The translations under genes were made by a program, and so were the position numbers. A stretch of 64,000 bases of DNA from an uncultured Alistipes sp. (lineage in GTDB: Bacteria; Bacteroidota; Bacteroidia; Bacteroidales; Rikenellaceae), in NCBI GenBank assembly GCA_944323075.1, contig CALURC010000016.1:1-64000 (forward strand), read 5' to 3'. Under the pieces are notes generated by a model that was not told where the DNA came from, did not search any database, and worked only from the letters and a program-made list of their open reading frames with translations. Positions 54,965 through 64,000 of this stretch are shown piece by piece (the first letter of the stretch is position 1; each line of letters begins with the position of its first letter).

Positions 54965-56029
54965 ATGAACAAGATACGAATAATCGCATGTACCACGTTA
55001 TTGTTTATAACAAACGTATTAACGGCATCGGGAGAAACAACAAAAACAAAATCAACGGATATGGACACATTGGCATTAACACAAGAGTGGGATAAGACAT
55101 TTCCACAGAGTAACAAAGTAGCACATGAAAAGATCACCTTTCACAACCGGTACGGTATTACGCTTGCCGCAGACCTGTACAAACCGAAAAACGCTCAAGG
55201 ACGTCTAGCCGCCATAGCCGTCAGCGGACCCTATGGTGCCGTCAAGGAACAGGTATCGGGACGGTATGCACAAACACTTGCCGAACGGGGATTTCTGACT
55301 ATTGCTTTCGATCCATCGTTTTATGGAGAAAGCGGAGGTTCACCGCGCTACCTCACTTCCCCTGAAATCAGTACAGAAGATTTCAGTGCCGCAGTCGATT
55401 ATCTGATGACACGAGAAGACGTGGACACCGAGCGCATCGGTATTCTCGGCATTTGCGGCTGGGGCGGTTTTGCACTCAATGCCGCTGCCAACGACCCGCG
55501 TATAAAGGCTACCGTTACCTCGACCATGTACGATATGAGCCGTGTAAATGCGAACGGATATTTCGACTCCATGACTGCCGAAGACCGCTACAAATTACGG
55601 GTTCAGTTAAACGAACAACGCACAAAAGATTATCAAAACGACAATTACGAGTGTAACGGAGGAGTTGTCGATCCGGTTCCGGAAGATGCTCCGCTTTTCG
55701 TCCGTCAGTATCACGACTACTACAAGACTGCAAGAGGTTATCACCGACGTTCCCCGAATTCCAATGGCGGAATCACCAAAACGAGCGTCCTTTCGTTTAT
55801 CAACATGCCCATTCTTTCCTACATCGATGAGATACGGAGTGCCGTACTGATCATTCATGGAGAGAAAGCCCATTCGCGCTATTTCAGCGAAGATGCATTC
55901 AAAAAGCTGAAGGGAGACAACAAAGAGTTATTGATTATTCCAGATGCCAATCACGTCGATTTGTATGACAATTTAAAGATGATACCTTTCGACAAAATAG
56001 AAGACTTTTTCAGGAAAAATCTACATTAA
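54965..56029 (+). CDS. Exported alpha/beta hydrolase with Cys at the nucleophile position
   Basis: 354 residues with an N-terminal hydrophobic segment (IIACTTLLFITNVLTASG), probably a signal peptide. Alpha/beta hydrolase fold: LAADLYKPKNA, IAVSGPYGAVKEQ, IAFDPSFYGESGG. The nucleophile elbow reads GILGICGWGGFAL, with Cys164 where most have Ser. A late acidic site follows HGEKAHSRYF, and the catalytic His is in IPDANHVDLYD. A Cys nucleophile recalls dienelactone hydrolases. Downstream of the TonB receptor on the same strand. Substrate unknown. Confidence 0.8.
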   Translation: MNKIRIIACTTLLFITNVLTASGETTKTKSTDMDTLALTQEWDKTFPQSNKVAHEKITFHNRYGITLAADLYKPKNAQGRLAAIAVSGPYGAVKEQVSGRYAQTLAERGFLTIAFDPSFYGESGGSPRYLTSPEISTEDFSAAVDYLMTREDVDTERIGILGICGWGGFALNAAANDPRIKATVTSTMYDMSRVNANGYFDSMTAEDRYKLRVQLNEQRTKDYQNDNYECNGGVVDPVPEDAPLFVRQYHDYYKTARGYHRRSPNSNGGITKTSVLSFINMPILSYIDEIRSAVLIIHGEKAHSRYFSEDAFKKLKGDNKELLIIPDANHVDLYDNLKMIPFDKIEDFFRKNLH

Positions 56030-56114
56030 ACCCTTATCGTATACTGTCGACAGACAAAAGGCATAAGGCCTAAAAACATTTTAGGGATACAGATCCTACA
56101 ACCACAAAACTCCG

Positions 56115-56152
56115 AACCTCGCAACAACAATGTTGCGAGGTTTTCTTTTTAC
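56115..56152 (+). terminator. Terminator of the hydrolase gene
   Basis: AACCTCGCAACA / TGTTGCGAGGTT with loop ACAA, followed by a T-rich run, about 85 bases after the stop codon. Confidence 0.9.
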
Positions 56153-56312
56153 TTTTATCTAAAAGATCCCTTACCTAAAGATGTATAATAACACAACAAG
56201 CCCTACATTCAGACTGTAAAAAAGATCCGAATCAATGAATATATAAAACGTCAGGTGAGACAAAGCCTCACATTATTCTTTCCAATTTCATGCATATTTA
56301 AGCTAGTTTGCG

Positions 56313-56320
56313 TATCTTTG
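56313..56320 (+). promoter_or_regulatory. Candidate -7 box of the GH127 gene
   Basis: TATCTTTG matches TAnnTTTG, 62 bases before ATG 56383. The stretch 56153-56312 otherwise shows only a small hairpin GTGAG/CTCAC at 56255-56271. Confidence 0.5.
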
Positions 56321-56382
56321 TTAACATAGAGAAAAGATTTCAAAGTATATTCATCTGTGTAAATCCAAACAAATCTACCAAA

Positions 56383-58281
56383 ATGAAAAAACGCCTGACT
56401 TTATTTGCCGTTGGTTTATCCCTTATCGGTATCGTAGGCCAAGCCGCCCCGAAGACGAAATCGGCAGCGATCCGGAAAACTCCTCCCGCCGTACAAACTC
56501 ACCTCGACGGACACATCGGGAACCGAATCGATGCCTGTATCCGTGTCCGCGTGATGAGCGAAGACGAAAATCTGCTCGTCGCTCCGTTCAAAACCCAAAA
56601 TGAATCGACCCTCTGGCAATCCGAGTTCTGGGGAAAATGGATGTTGGGAGCCATCGATGCCTATCGCTATAACGGCGATCCCGAATTGTTGCAAAAAATC
56701 ACCAACGCCGTAAACGGAATTTTGGCCACACAGCTCGAAGACGGATACATCGGCAACTACAAACCCGAAGCCCAACTCGACTATTGGGACGTCTGGGGAC
56801 AGAAATACACCCTGCTGGGCCTGCAATCTTACTTTGACCTGACCGGTGACAAAAAGGCTTTGGAGGGCGCTTGCCGTCTGGCCGACCGATTGATGACTCA
56901 GATCCCCGCGAAAAAGGAGATCGAAGCTGCCGGATTTTATCAGGGTCTGCCCGCCATCTCGATTCTCGAACCGTTTGTGTACCTGTACCAACACACGCAA
57001 AACGAAAAATACCTCGATTTTGCCCGATACATCGTTTCCCGGATGGAGGCCCCCGAAGGTCCGAAATTGATCAGCAAAGCACTGGACGGAGTTCCCGTTG
57101 CCGAACGGTCGAGAACTTCGGGAAACATCAACGACTGGTACAACAGAGTAAATGGACAAAAGGCCTACGAGATGATGTCCTGTTACAACGGCCTGCTGGA
57201 GCTCTACAAAATCACCAAAAATCCGGAATACCTCGACGCCATCGAGAAGAGCATTCAAAACATCATCGACGAAGAGATCAACATCACCGGATCGGGCACC
57301 GCATTCGAATGTTTCTATCACGGCAAACGCCGGCAGACCGAACCCACTTACCATACGATGGAGACCTGCGTCACGATGACCTGGATGCAAGTGTGCAAAA
57401 ATATGCTCGATCTGACGAAAAACCCGATGTTCGCCGACCAGATCGAACGCACCATGTACAACGCCCTGTTCGCCGCGCTGAAAGAAGATGCAGCACAGAT
57501 TGCCAAATACAGTCCGTTGGAAGGAGCCCGTTCTGCCGGGGAAAGACAGTGTGGCATGCACGTAAATTGCTGTAACTCAAACGGACCAAGAGCCTTCGCC
57601 ATGATTCCCGACATTGCCGTGACCACAAGTCAGGACAGCATCTATGTGAACCTGTACGGGCCGATGAGCTCGACGGTACAGTTGGGTAAACGTGAAGTCA
57701 CCCTCGAACAGACTACGACCTACCCCGAAGAGGGAAACATCGAGATCAGCGTTGACGTTCCGAAAAATGCAGAGTTTGCCTTGAGCCTGCGTATCCCGTC
57801 GTGGAGCAAGGTCAGTCAGGTTGCGGTAAACGGTAAAGCGATCGAAGACATCCAACCGGGCAGCTATGTAACGATCAAACAGCTTTGGCAATCGGGCGAC
57901 AAAGTCACCGTTAATCTCGACATGCGCGGACGGCTCACCGAACTGAACGGATTCCAAGCCATCGAACGTGGTCCGATCGTACTGGCACGTGATTCGCGTT
58001 TCAATGACGGTTTCGTAGATGAAACCTCGATCATTCAGGCCGATGCCGAAGGATATGTTACCCTGATGCCCATAGCCGAAGAGGATCGTCCCGAAAAGAT
58101 GTGGATGGCATTCACGGCTCCTATGGTTATGGGAACCGACCTCGAAGGAGATCTTGCCAAACCGTTGCAGATCAAACTCTGCGATTTTTCATCGGCAGGA
58201 AACACATGGAACCGTTCAATCCGTTATCGGGTTTGGCTGAAAAAGACACTGGACGTAAGAGGTCTCAAACCCAATGAATAG
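56383..58281 (+). CDS. Exported GH127 beta-L-arabinofuranosidase-like protein
   Basis: 632 residues from ATG 56383 (MKKRLTLFAVGLSLIGIVGQAA), which gives a normal signal peptide; an in-frame ATG at 56308 lies just before the promoter box. An (alpha/alpha)6 helical domain is followed by beta-sandwiches. The Zn/thiolate site of GH127 is visible: Glu327-Thr-Cys329 in METCVTMTWM and Cys396-Cys397 in HVNCCNSNGPR. In the bifidobacterial enzyme the first of the two adjacent Cys is the nucleophile. Glu309 (AFECFYHG) is a candidate acid/base. Expected to release terminal L-arabinofuranose from plant glycans or hydroxyproline arabinans. Confidence 0.88.
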   Translation: MKKRLTLFAVGLSLIGIVGQAAPKTKSAAIRKTPPAVQTHLDGHIGNRIDACIRVRVMSEDENLLVAPFKTQNESTLWQSEFWGKWMLGAIDAYRYNGDPELLQKITNAVNGILATQLEDGYIGNYKPEAQLDYWDVWGQKYTLLGLQSYFDLTGDKKALEGACRLADRLMTQIPAKKEIEAAGFYQGLPAISILEPFVYLYQHTQNEKYLDFARYIVSRMEAPEGPKLISKALDGVPVAERSRTSGNINDWYNRVNGQKAYEMMSCYNGLLELYKITKNPEYLDAIEKSIQNIIDEEINITGSGTAFECFYHGKRRQTEPTYHTMETCVTMTWMQVCKNMLDLTKNPMFADQIERTMYNALFAALKEDAAQIAKYSPLEGARSAGERQCGMHVNCCNSNGPRAFAMIPDIAVTTSQDSIYVNLYGPMSSTVQLGKREVTLEQTTTYPEEGNIEISVDVPKNAEFALSLRIPSWSKVSQVAVNGKAIEDIQPGSYVTIKQLWQSGDKVTVNLDMRGRLTELNGFQAIERGPIVLARDSRFNDGFVDETSIIQADAEGYVTLMPIAEEDRPEKMWMAFTAPMVMGTDLEGDLAKPLQIKLCDFSSAGNTWNRSIRYRVWLKKTLDVRGLKPNE

Positions 58282-58305
58282 GGCGCCGTTTACACCCGTC
58301 CAAAC

Positions 58306-58347
58306 AAAACGAAGAGAGTCCGCAATCTGGCGGACTCTCTTTCGTTC
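58306..58347. terminator. Terminator between GH127 and gltD
   Basis: AACGAAGAGAGTCCGC / GCGGACTCTCTTTCGTT, loop AATCTG. Between convergent genes; T-rich on both sides, so probably bidirectional. Confidence 0.85.
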
Positions 58348-58388
58348 AGCACGTCGCTCATGCGACTTTATTTAGAAAAAGGCGTCTT

Positions 58389-59810
58389 TTATTTCCGTAA
58401 AAAAGCATCTATACCGGCTGCCGCACGACGACCTGAAGCCATGGCCCGAACCACCAGCGATGCACCCGAAGCAGCATCACCTGCGGCAAAAACCCTGTCT
58501 ACAGAGGTTCCGTTGTTTTCACCTATCGCGACATTTTTCCGGCCATCCAAGTCAACACCCAAATTCTGTACCAATCCTTCGTAAACGGGGTGAACAAATC
58601 CCATCGCCAACAAAACGAGATCGGCCTTGATGATCTCCTTTTCGCCGGTATGTATCATGTTCATTCGTCCTGTTTCGGGATCCTTCTCCCATTCGACCCG
58701 TTCGACTTCGACGCCGGTCAGTACCCCGTTCTCACCGATAAAACGAGTGGTCCCGAGATTCCAACGACGTTCGCAACCCTCTTCGTGCGACGAGGAGGTT
58801 TTCAATACCATCGGATACATCGGCCACGGAGTATCCGGATTCGAACCGACCGGAGGTTTGGGCATGATCTCGATCTGGGTAATTTTAACGGCTCCTTGGC
58901 GTACGGCAGTTCCTACACAGTCCGAACCCGTATCACCACCGCCGATCACCAGAACGTGTTTGCCTTTGGCCGTAATCCGATCCTTTTTGGCAACCTCTTC
59001 TCCGGCATTCACCCGATTCTGCTGCTGCAGCAACTGCAAGGCAAAATAGACCCCTTTCAAGTCACGGCCTTCGACCGGCAGATCACGCGGAACACCCGAC
59101 CCGATCGCCACACAGACAGCATCATAATCACGAAGTAGCTCATCGGTCCCGAGGTCGCGACCCACGCAGACCGACGTGCGGAATTCGATTCCCTCCTCTT
59201 CGAGCAGTTTCAAACGGCGGTCGATGATCTTTTTGCTGAGCTTGAAATCAGGGATACCCAAACGAAGTAGTCCTCCGATAAACTCGTTCTGTTCGAATAC
59301 GGTCACGCTGTGTCCCTTTTTATTGAGCTGATTGGCACAAGCCAAACCGGCAGGACCCGATCCGATGACAGCCACCCGCTTTCCGGTACGTTTTCTCGGA
59401 GGTCGGGCTACGACGTATCCTTCGGCAAACGCCCGTTCTACGATCGAGGCCTCGTTTTCCCGAATCGTCACAGGTGCATCGTGCAGTTTCAGTACGCAAG
59501 ATTTTTCGCACAACGCCGGACAAACCCGACCGGTAAACTCCGGAAAATCATCGGTCGCCGACAACGACAGATAGGCTTCCTCCCACCGTCCGCGATAGGC
59601 CAGATCCTGCCATTCGCCCTGACGGTTGCCCAGCGGACAAGCCCAGTGGCAAAACGGAACACCGCAATCCATACAACGCGACGCCTGCAACCTGCGGTCC
59701 TCTATGTTGAGCGTCTGTTCAACTTCTGTATAATCGTATATACGATCATGTATCGGCCTGTATCCGGCCTCTTTACGACCTATAGTCAAAAATGCTTTCG
59801 GATTTCCCAT
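58389..59810 (-). CDS. gltD: Glutamate synthase small subunit
   Basis: 473 residues from ATG 59810 (MGNPKAFLTIGRKEAGYRP), the usual GltD N-terminus; ATG 59831 would add seven. The 4Fe-4S cluster Cys are in CMDCGVPFCHWACPLGN and CPALCEKSC. FAD loop VIGSGPAGLACA and NADPH loop VIGGGDTGSDCVG follow. A late FAD motif reads VFAAGDAASGASLV. It passes electrons from NAD(P)H to GltB. It begins 24 bases after the gltB stop. Confidence 0.96.
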   Translation of the reverse strand: MGNPKAFLTIGRKEAGYRPIHDRIYDYTEVEQTLNIEDRRLQASRCMDCGVPFCHWACPLGNRQGEWQDLAYRGRWEEAYLSLSATDDFPEFTGRVCPALCEKSCVLKLHDAPVTIRENEASIVERAFAEGYVVARPPRKRTGKRVAVIGSGPAGLACANQLNKKGHSVTVFEQNEFIGGLLRLGIPDFKLSKKIIDRRLKLLEEEGIEFRTSVCVGRDLGTDELLRDYDAVCVAIGSGVPRDLPVEGRDLKGVYFALQLLQQQNRVNAGEEVAKKDRITAKGKHVLVIGGGDTGSDCVGTAVRQGAVKITQIEIMPKPPVGSNPDTPWPMYPMVLKTSSSHEEGCERRWNLGTTRFIGENGVLTGVEVERVEWEKDPETGRMNMIHTGEKEIIKADLVLLAMGFVHPVYEGLVQNLGVDLDGRKNVAIGENNGTSVDRVFAAGDAASGASLVVRAMASGRRAAAGIDAFLRK

Positions 59811-59834
59811 AATTGTAAGTTTTTTTGTCACGGA

Positions 59835-62800
59835 TTAATAATCACGTTCCACTTGGGCGATTTTCTGTTCGAGTGCAGCCATTCGTTGTGCGTGCAGCAC
59901 CTTCTTGTACTCGATCGGCATCACTTTAATGAACTGTCCGACATATTCGCCCCAATTGTCGATCATGGTCTTGGCCAACGGACTGCCCGTATGGTAATAG
60001 TGGGCACTGATCAAGGCGTGCAGCTCTTTCGTGTCGATCGACTCCTCGACCAAAGAGAGCTCGACCATCTCCATGTTACAGAAGAAATCGAAATTGCCCA
60101 ACTTGTTCCACACATAGGCGACACCACCGCTCATACCGGCAGCAAAGTTCCGGCCGGTCGTACCCAATACAACCGTACGTCCGCCGGTCATATACTCACA
60201 GCAGTGATCTCCGACCCCTTCGACAACCGCCGTTGCACCGCTGTTTCGCACGCAGAAGCGTTCGCCGACTTGACCGTTGATATAGACCTCCCCTTCGGTT
60301 GCGCCGTACAATAGCGTGTTGCCCGCAATGATGTTGTCTTGCGGCAGGAAGATCGAATTTTTAGGCGGCGTCACAATGATCTTACCACCGGAAAGGCCCT
60401 TGCCCAAATAGTCGTTGGCATCGCCTTCCAACCGGAATGTAACTCCGTGACAGAGGAAAGCTCCGAAGCTCTGGCCGGCCGAACCTTTGAAGGTTACGCT
60501 GACCGTATCTTCGGGAAGCGCTTCGTTTCCGTATTTTGCAGTGATCCGCCCGGAAAGCATTGCCCCCACAGAACGGTCCGTATTGCAGATCGGGAAGTTG
60601 AGATGAACCGGCATCTTCGACTCGATCGCCGGCGTTGCCATACCAATGATCGAACGGTCCTTGACCTTTTCGATCTTATGATCTTGCACGGTCATACGCC
60701 GCACGTCCTCCGTATCGGCATTAGCCGGACGATAAAGGATCCGCGAAAGATCGACTTTCGAAATCTTCGTTCCGGGAGCGAACTTACGCTGTTGGATCAG
60801 GTCGGTCCGTCCGATGATGTCGTCCAGACGGGTGAACCCGAGTTCTGCCAGATTCTCGCGTACATCCTCAGCAAGGAAGTTGAAAAAGTTCACCAGATAT
60901 TCGTAGCGGCCACGGAAGTGTTCACGCAGACGTTCGTCCTGCGTAGCCACTCCGACCGGACAAGTATTCATGTGGCACTTACGCATCATCACGCAGCCCA
61001 GAACAATCAGTGCACTGGTCGCAAATCCGAACTCTTCGGCTCCGAGCATGGCTGCGATAACGATATCTCGTCCTGTTTTCAGCTGACCGTCGGTCTGAAG
61101 GGTCACCTTACCCCGCAATCCATTGATCACCAACGTCTGCTGTACATCGGAAAGACCTATCTCGGTCGGCAGTCCGGCATGTTTCACCGAGCTGACCGGG
61201 CTTGCTCCCGTACCACCTTCACCACCACTGATCAGTATCATGTCGGCCTTGGCCTTGGCCACACCGGCAGCAATCGTACCGATACCGCTCTCCGAAACCA
61301 ACTTCACGCTGATACGGGCTTTCGGATTGACATTCTTAAGATCGAAGATCAACTGAGCCAAATCCTCGATTGAATAGATATCGTGATGGGGTGGCGGAGA
61401 GATCAGCGAAATGCCGGGGATCGAATGACGCGTCTTGGCAATCATCTCATCCACCTTATATCCGGGCAGCTGTCCGCCCTCACCGGGCTTGGCTCCCTGT
61501 GCCACCTTAATCTGAATCTCATCGGCATTGACCAAATATTCGGCATTCACCCCGAACCGGGCAGAAGCCACCTGTTTGATCGCACTTCGGGCCGAGGTAC
61601 CATCGGTATGTGGATGATAACGTTCGGGGTCTTCACCACCCTCACCCGTATTGCTCTTACCTCCGATCTTATTCATCGCCATAGCCAACGCTTCATGAGC
61701 CTCGCGGCTAAGCGAACCGAACGACATGGCTCCCGTTACGAAACGCTTCATAATCTCCGAAGCCGGCTCTACTTTCGATATATCGATCGGATTCTTTTTC
61801 AGCTCCATCAGATCACGCAGGAACATCGGAGATGACTTTTCATTCACCAAACGTGTATACTCCTTAAATTTTTTGTAACTGCCCAAACGGGTAGCCAGCT
61901 GCAAGGTCGATATGGTTTCCGGATTCCAAGCGTGTTGTTCTCCATTTTTCCGATAAGAATAGTTACCGAAATTCTCGAGCAGTTCTGTCTCATCGAAGTC
62001 TTCACCGAATCCGTGTGCATGAGCTTTCAGGGTTTCAGCTGCGATATCCTCCAGATCGGCGCCCTCGATTTTCGAGGTCATACCGTGAAAATAACGGTCG
62101 AGCAGAGCATTCGAAAGACCCACCGCCTCGAAAATCTTCGCGCCACGGTAACTTCGGATCGTCGAAATACCCATCTTGGAAATAATCTTCAACAGACCTT
62201 TGTTCAGAGCTTTGACATAGTGTTTTTCGGCAGTCTCGTAGTCGAGCTGTATATCGCCCTTCTCGACCAGACGATCCAGTACGGCAAAAGCCATATACGG
62301 ATTGACCGCACTCGCTCCGAATCCGATCAGCAGAGCCATGTGCATCACCTCGCGGGCCTCGGCCGTCTCGACGATCAGGGCAATCTGTGCCCGTTTCCGT
62401 TTGCCGGTCAAGTAATGGTGTACGGCCGACAGGGCTAACAGAGAGGGGATAGGAGCATGATCCGCATCAACCCCCCGATCGCTCAAAATAACATAATTGA
62501 TCCCGTCATCGACCGCCTTTTCTGCCGTTTCACACAAGCGATCCACCGCTTTCGCCAATCCGCGCGCTCCTCCCTTAGCTTCAAACAACATCGGCAGGGT
62601 CCTTGTCCGAAATCCCTTGTATTGCAGGTTATTCAGAATATCCAGCTCCGTATTGGTCAGAATCGGACTGGGCAGTTTCACTACTTTACAGTGTTCGGCC
62701 GAGGGATGCAGGATATTCCCGTCCACCGCGCCGATATAGCTTGCGATCGACATCACCAACTCCTCGCGAATCGGGTCGATCGGCGGGTTAGTCACCTGTG

Positions 62801-64000
62801 CGAACTGTTGACGGAAATAGTTGAACAGCCGCTGGGGTTTGTTCGAAAGGACTGCCAACGGAGTATCATTTCCCATCGAACCGAGCGGTTCAGCCCCGTT
62901 CTCTCCCATCGGCTTGATAATTTTCTCTATGTCCTCCTTATTGTACCCGAACGCACGGAGCATTCTGTCATACTCGTCTACCGAATGTTTTACGTGACGG
63001 CCGGAGGTAATCTGATTCAAAATAACCCGATTCTTGCTCAACCACTCTTTATAGGGATGCTCCGTTGCCAGACGCTCCTTGATCTCCGGATCGTACTCGA
63101 TTTCACCTTTTTCGGTATCGATCATCAAAATCTTTCCGGGACGCAACCGCCCTTTCTCTCGGATTTCGGAAGACTCAACAGCAAGGGTTCCGGTTTCGGA
63201 AGCAACGACCATCATATCGTCGGTCGTAATAAAGTAACGGGCCGGACGCAAACCGTTCCGATCGAGCATACCACCCGCATAACGTCCATCGGAAAAGAGC
63301 AACGTTGCGGGTCCATCCCACGGTTCCATAAAGATACTGTGGTACTCGTAAAACGATTTCAGCTCCGAAGAGATCGGGTTTTTGTCGTTGTAACTTTCCG
63401 GCACCAACATGGCCAAAGCGTGTGGCAGACTCATACCGCTACGCACGAAAAACTCCAGTACATTATCGAGCGAGGCACTATCACTCATCCCCGGCTGTAC
63501 GATCGGCCGCAACTCCTCGATCGGGCCCAACTCATCGGGATGGAGCACACTTTCGCGGCTCTCCATCCAGCTCCGGTTGCCTCGGATCGTATTGATCTCG
63601 CCATTATGGCCCAACATCCGGAAAGGCTGTGCCAAACTCCATGTCGGGAAGGTATTGGTCGAGAAACGAGAGTGAACCAATGCCAGTCCGCTCGTAAAAT
63701 AGGGGTTGATCAGATCGGGGAAATAGTACCTCAGCTGTACGGAGGAGAGCATTCCCTTATATACCAATGTACGACAAGAGAGGCTGACCACATAGAACGA
63801 ATCCTTATCGGACATTTCGCTCTGTGCAACCTCCTTTTCGATCTTTTTCCGTACGACATAGAGCTTCTGCTCCAAAGTCATATTACCCGGATCTCCGGTT
63901 ACAAAAATCTGTTTGATCACGGGCTCTGTATTTCGTGCCGCTTCTCCGATCACCTCATTATTGACCGGCACATCGCGAACATACATCAGGTTCAATCCGG
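59835..64000 (-). CDS. gltB: Glutamate synthase large subunit (5' end outside window)
   Basis: About 1388 residues are visible; the family has about 1500, so roughly 100 N-terminal residues, including the catalytic Cys1, lie beyond the right edge. Seen in order: rest of the glutamine amidotransferase domain (TFPTWSLAQPFRMLGHNGEINT, LDRNGLRPARYF), central domain, FMN-binding domain with SGGEGGTGASPVSSVKHAGLP and the 3Fe-4S Cys of CVMMRKCHMNTCPVGVATQ, and the C-terminal beta-helix (GGRTVVLGTTGRNFAAGMSGG). It makes two glutamates from glutamine and 2-oxoglutarate. ATG 63995 is internal, not the start. Confidence 0.96.
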   Translation of the reverse strand, partial: GLNLMYVRDVPVNNEVIGEAARNTEPVIKQIFVTGDPGNMTLEQKLYVVRKKIEKEVAQSEMSDKDSFYVVSLSCRTLVYKGMLSSVQLRYYFPDLINPYFTSGLALVHSRFSTNTFPTWSLAQPFRMLGHNGEINTIRGNRSWMESRESVLHPDELGPIEELRPIVQPGMSDSASLDNVLEFFVRSGMSLPHALAMLVPESYNDKNPISSELKSFYEYHSIFMEPWDGPATLLFSDGRYAGGMLDRNGLRPARYFITTDDMMVVASETGTLAVESSEIREKGRLRPGKILMIDTEKGEIEYDPEIKERLATEHPYKEWLSKNRVILNQITSGRHVKHSVDEYDRMLRAFGYNKEDIEKIIKPMGENGAEPLGSMGNDTPLAVLSNKPQRLFNYFRQQFAQVTNPPIDPIREELVMSIASYIGAVDGNILHPSAEHCKVVKLPSPILTNTELDILNNLQYKGFRTRTLPMLFEAKGGARGLAKAVDRLCETAEKAVDDGINYVILSDRGVDADHAPIPSLLALSAVHHYLTGKRKRAQIALIVETAEAREVMHMALLIGFGASAVNPYMAFAVLDRLVEKGDIQLDYETAEKHYVKALNKGLLKIISKMGISTIRSYRGAKIFEAVGLSNALLDRYFHGMTSKIEGADLEDIAAETLKAHAHGFGEDFDETELLENFGNYSYRKNGEQHAWNPETISTLQLATRLGSYKKFKEYTRLVNEKSSPMFLRDLMELKKNPIDISKVEPASEIMKRFVTGAMSFGSLSREAHEALAMAMNKIGGKSNTGEGGEDPERYHPHTDGTSARSAIKQVASARFGVNAEYLVNADEIQIKVAQGAKPGEGGQLPGYKVDEMIAKTRHSIPGISLISPPPHHDIYSIEDLAQLIFDLKNVNPKARISVKLVSESGIGTIAAGVAKAKADMILISGGEGGTGASPVSSVKHAGLPTEIGLSDVQQTLVINGLRGKVTLQTDGQLKTGRDIVIAAMLGAEEFGFATSALIVLGCVMMRKCHMNTCPVGVATQDERLREHFRGRYEYLVNFFNFLAEDVRENLAELGFTRLDDIIGRTDLIQQRKFAPGTKISKVDLSRILYRPANADTEDVRRMTVQDHKIEKVKDRSIIGMATPAIESKMPVHLNFPICNTDRSVGAMLSGRITAKYGNEALPEDTVSVTFKGSAGQSFGAFLCHGVTFRLEGDANDYLGKGLSGGKIIVTPPKNSIFLPQDNIIAGNTLLYGATEGEVYINGQVGERFCVRNSGATAVVEGVGDHCCEYMTGGRTVVLGTTGRNFAAGMSGGVAYVWNKLGNFDFFCNMEMVELSLVEESIDTKELHALISAHYYHTGSPLAKTMIDNWGEYVGQFIKVMPIEYKKVLHAQRMAALEQKIAQVERDY

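Noticed and set aside
60339-61373. Plus-strand frame of 344 codons antisense to gltB
   Set aside because: No motif; gltB is strongly conserved here.

Overview
The window is one chromosomal segment from a Bacteroidota member, most likely order Bacteroidales (an Alistipes/Rikenellaceae-like genome is my best guess, from gene content only). The main sign is a set of promoters of the Bacteroidetes form TTTG-N19/20-TAnnTTTG, with few Shine-Dalgarno sites. Gene content agrees: a TamL/TamB pair, TonB receptors with carboxypeptidase-like N-terminal domains, GH43 and GH127 enzymes, and the trpBEGDCFA gene order. I saw no phage, insertion sequence, CRISPR array or rRNA.

Layout. 1-123: end of a tRNA-Tyr and a tRNA-Gly. 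399-8215: an RND efflux operon (lipoprotein adaptor, TetR regulator, RND pump, TolC-type outer membrane protein) followed by a LytS-type kinase and a LytTR response regulator. 8346-13855: a GH71/99-like protein, tRNA-Thr, a GH43 enzyme and an acyltransferase. 14001-16740 (minus): a TonB receptor with a CxxC plug motif, preceded by a small His-rich membrane protein. 16936-17457: a DUF308/HdeD-like protein. 17678-24342: the complete tryptophan operon with its own promoter, a leader peptide with three consecutive Trp codons, an attenuator and a final terminator. 24803-32565 (minus): tamB, tamL and a phosphoglycolate-phosphatase-like HAD gene. 32774-35836: purU, a surface/periplasmic protein and purT. 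35977-37725: a Wzz-like protein and a DUF4251 lipid-free exported protein. 37813-51186: a two-component system with an NtrC-type regulator, divergent from a six-gene ABC export operon (TolC-type protein, adaptor, three FtsX/MacB-type permeases, one ATPase). 51273-58281: malate dehydrogenase, a second TonB receptor, an alpha/beta hydrolase and a GH127 enzyme. 58389-64000 (minus): gltD and gltB, the latter cut by the window edge.

Two regulatory structures stand out. First, the trp leader (17723-17877) can be folded as a classical ribosome-mediated attenuator: Trp codons just before arm 1, the leader stop codon inside arm 2, and arm 2 able to pair with the 3' arm of the terminator. Second, between the NtrC-type regulator and the ABC export operon there is a pair of 17-bp TGTC-N9-GACA palindromes set 21 bp apart, about 90-110 bp upstream of a -24/-12 (sigma-54) promoter. 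This gives a self-contained model: kinase, activator, two enhancers, sigma-54 promoter, export machine.

All functional names come from reading translated sequence and motifs; no database search was possible. Start codons were chosen by family N-termini, signal peptides and overlap with upstream genes.
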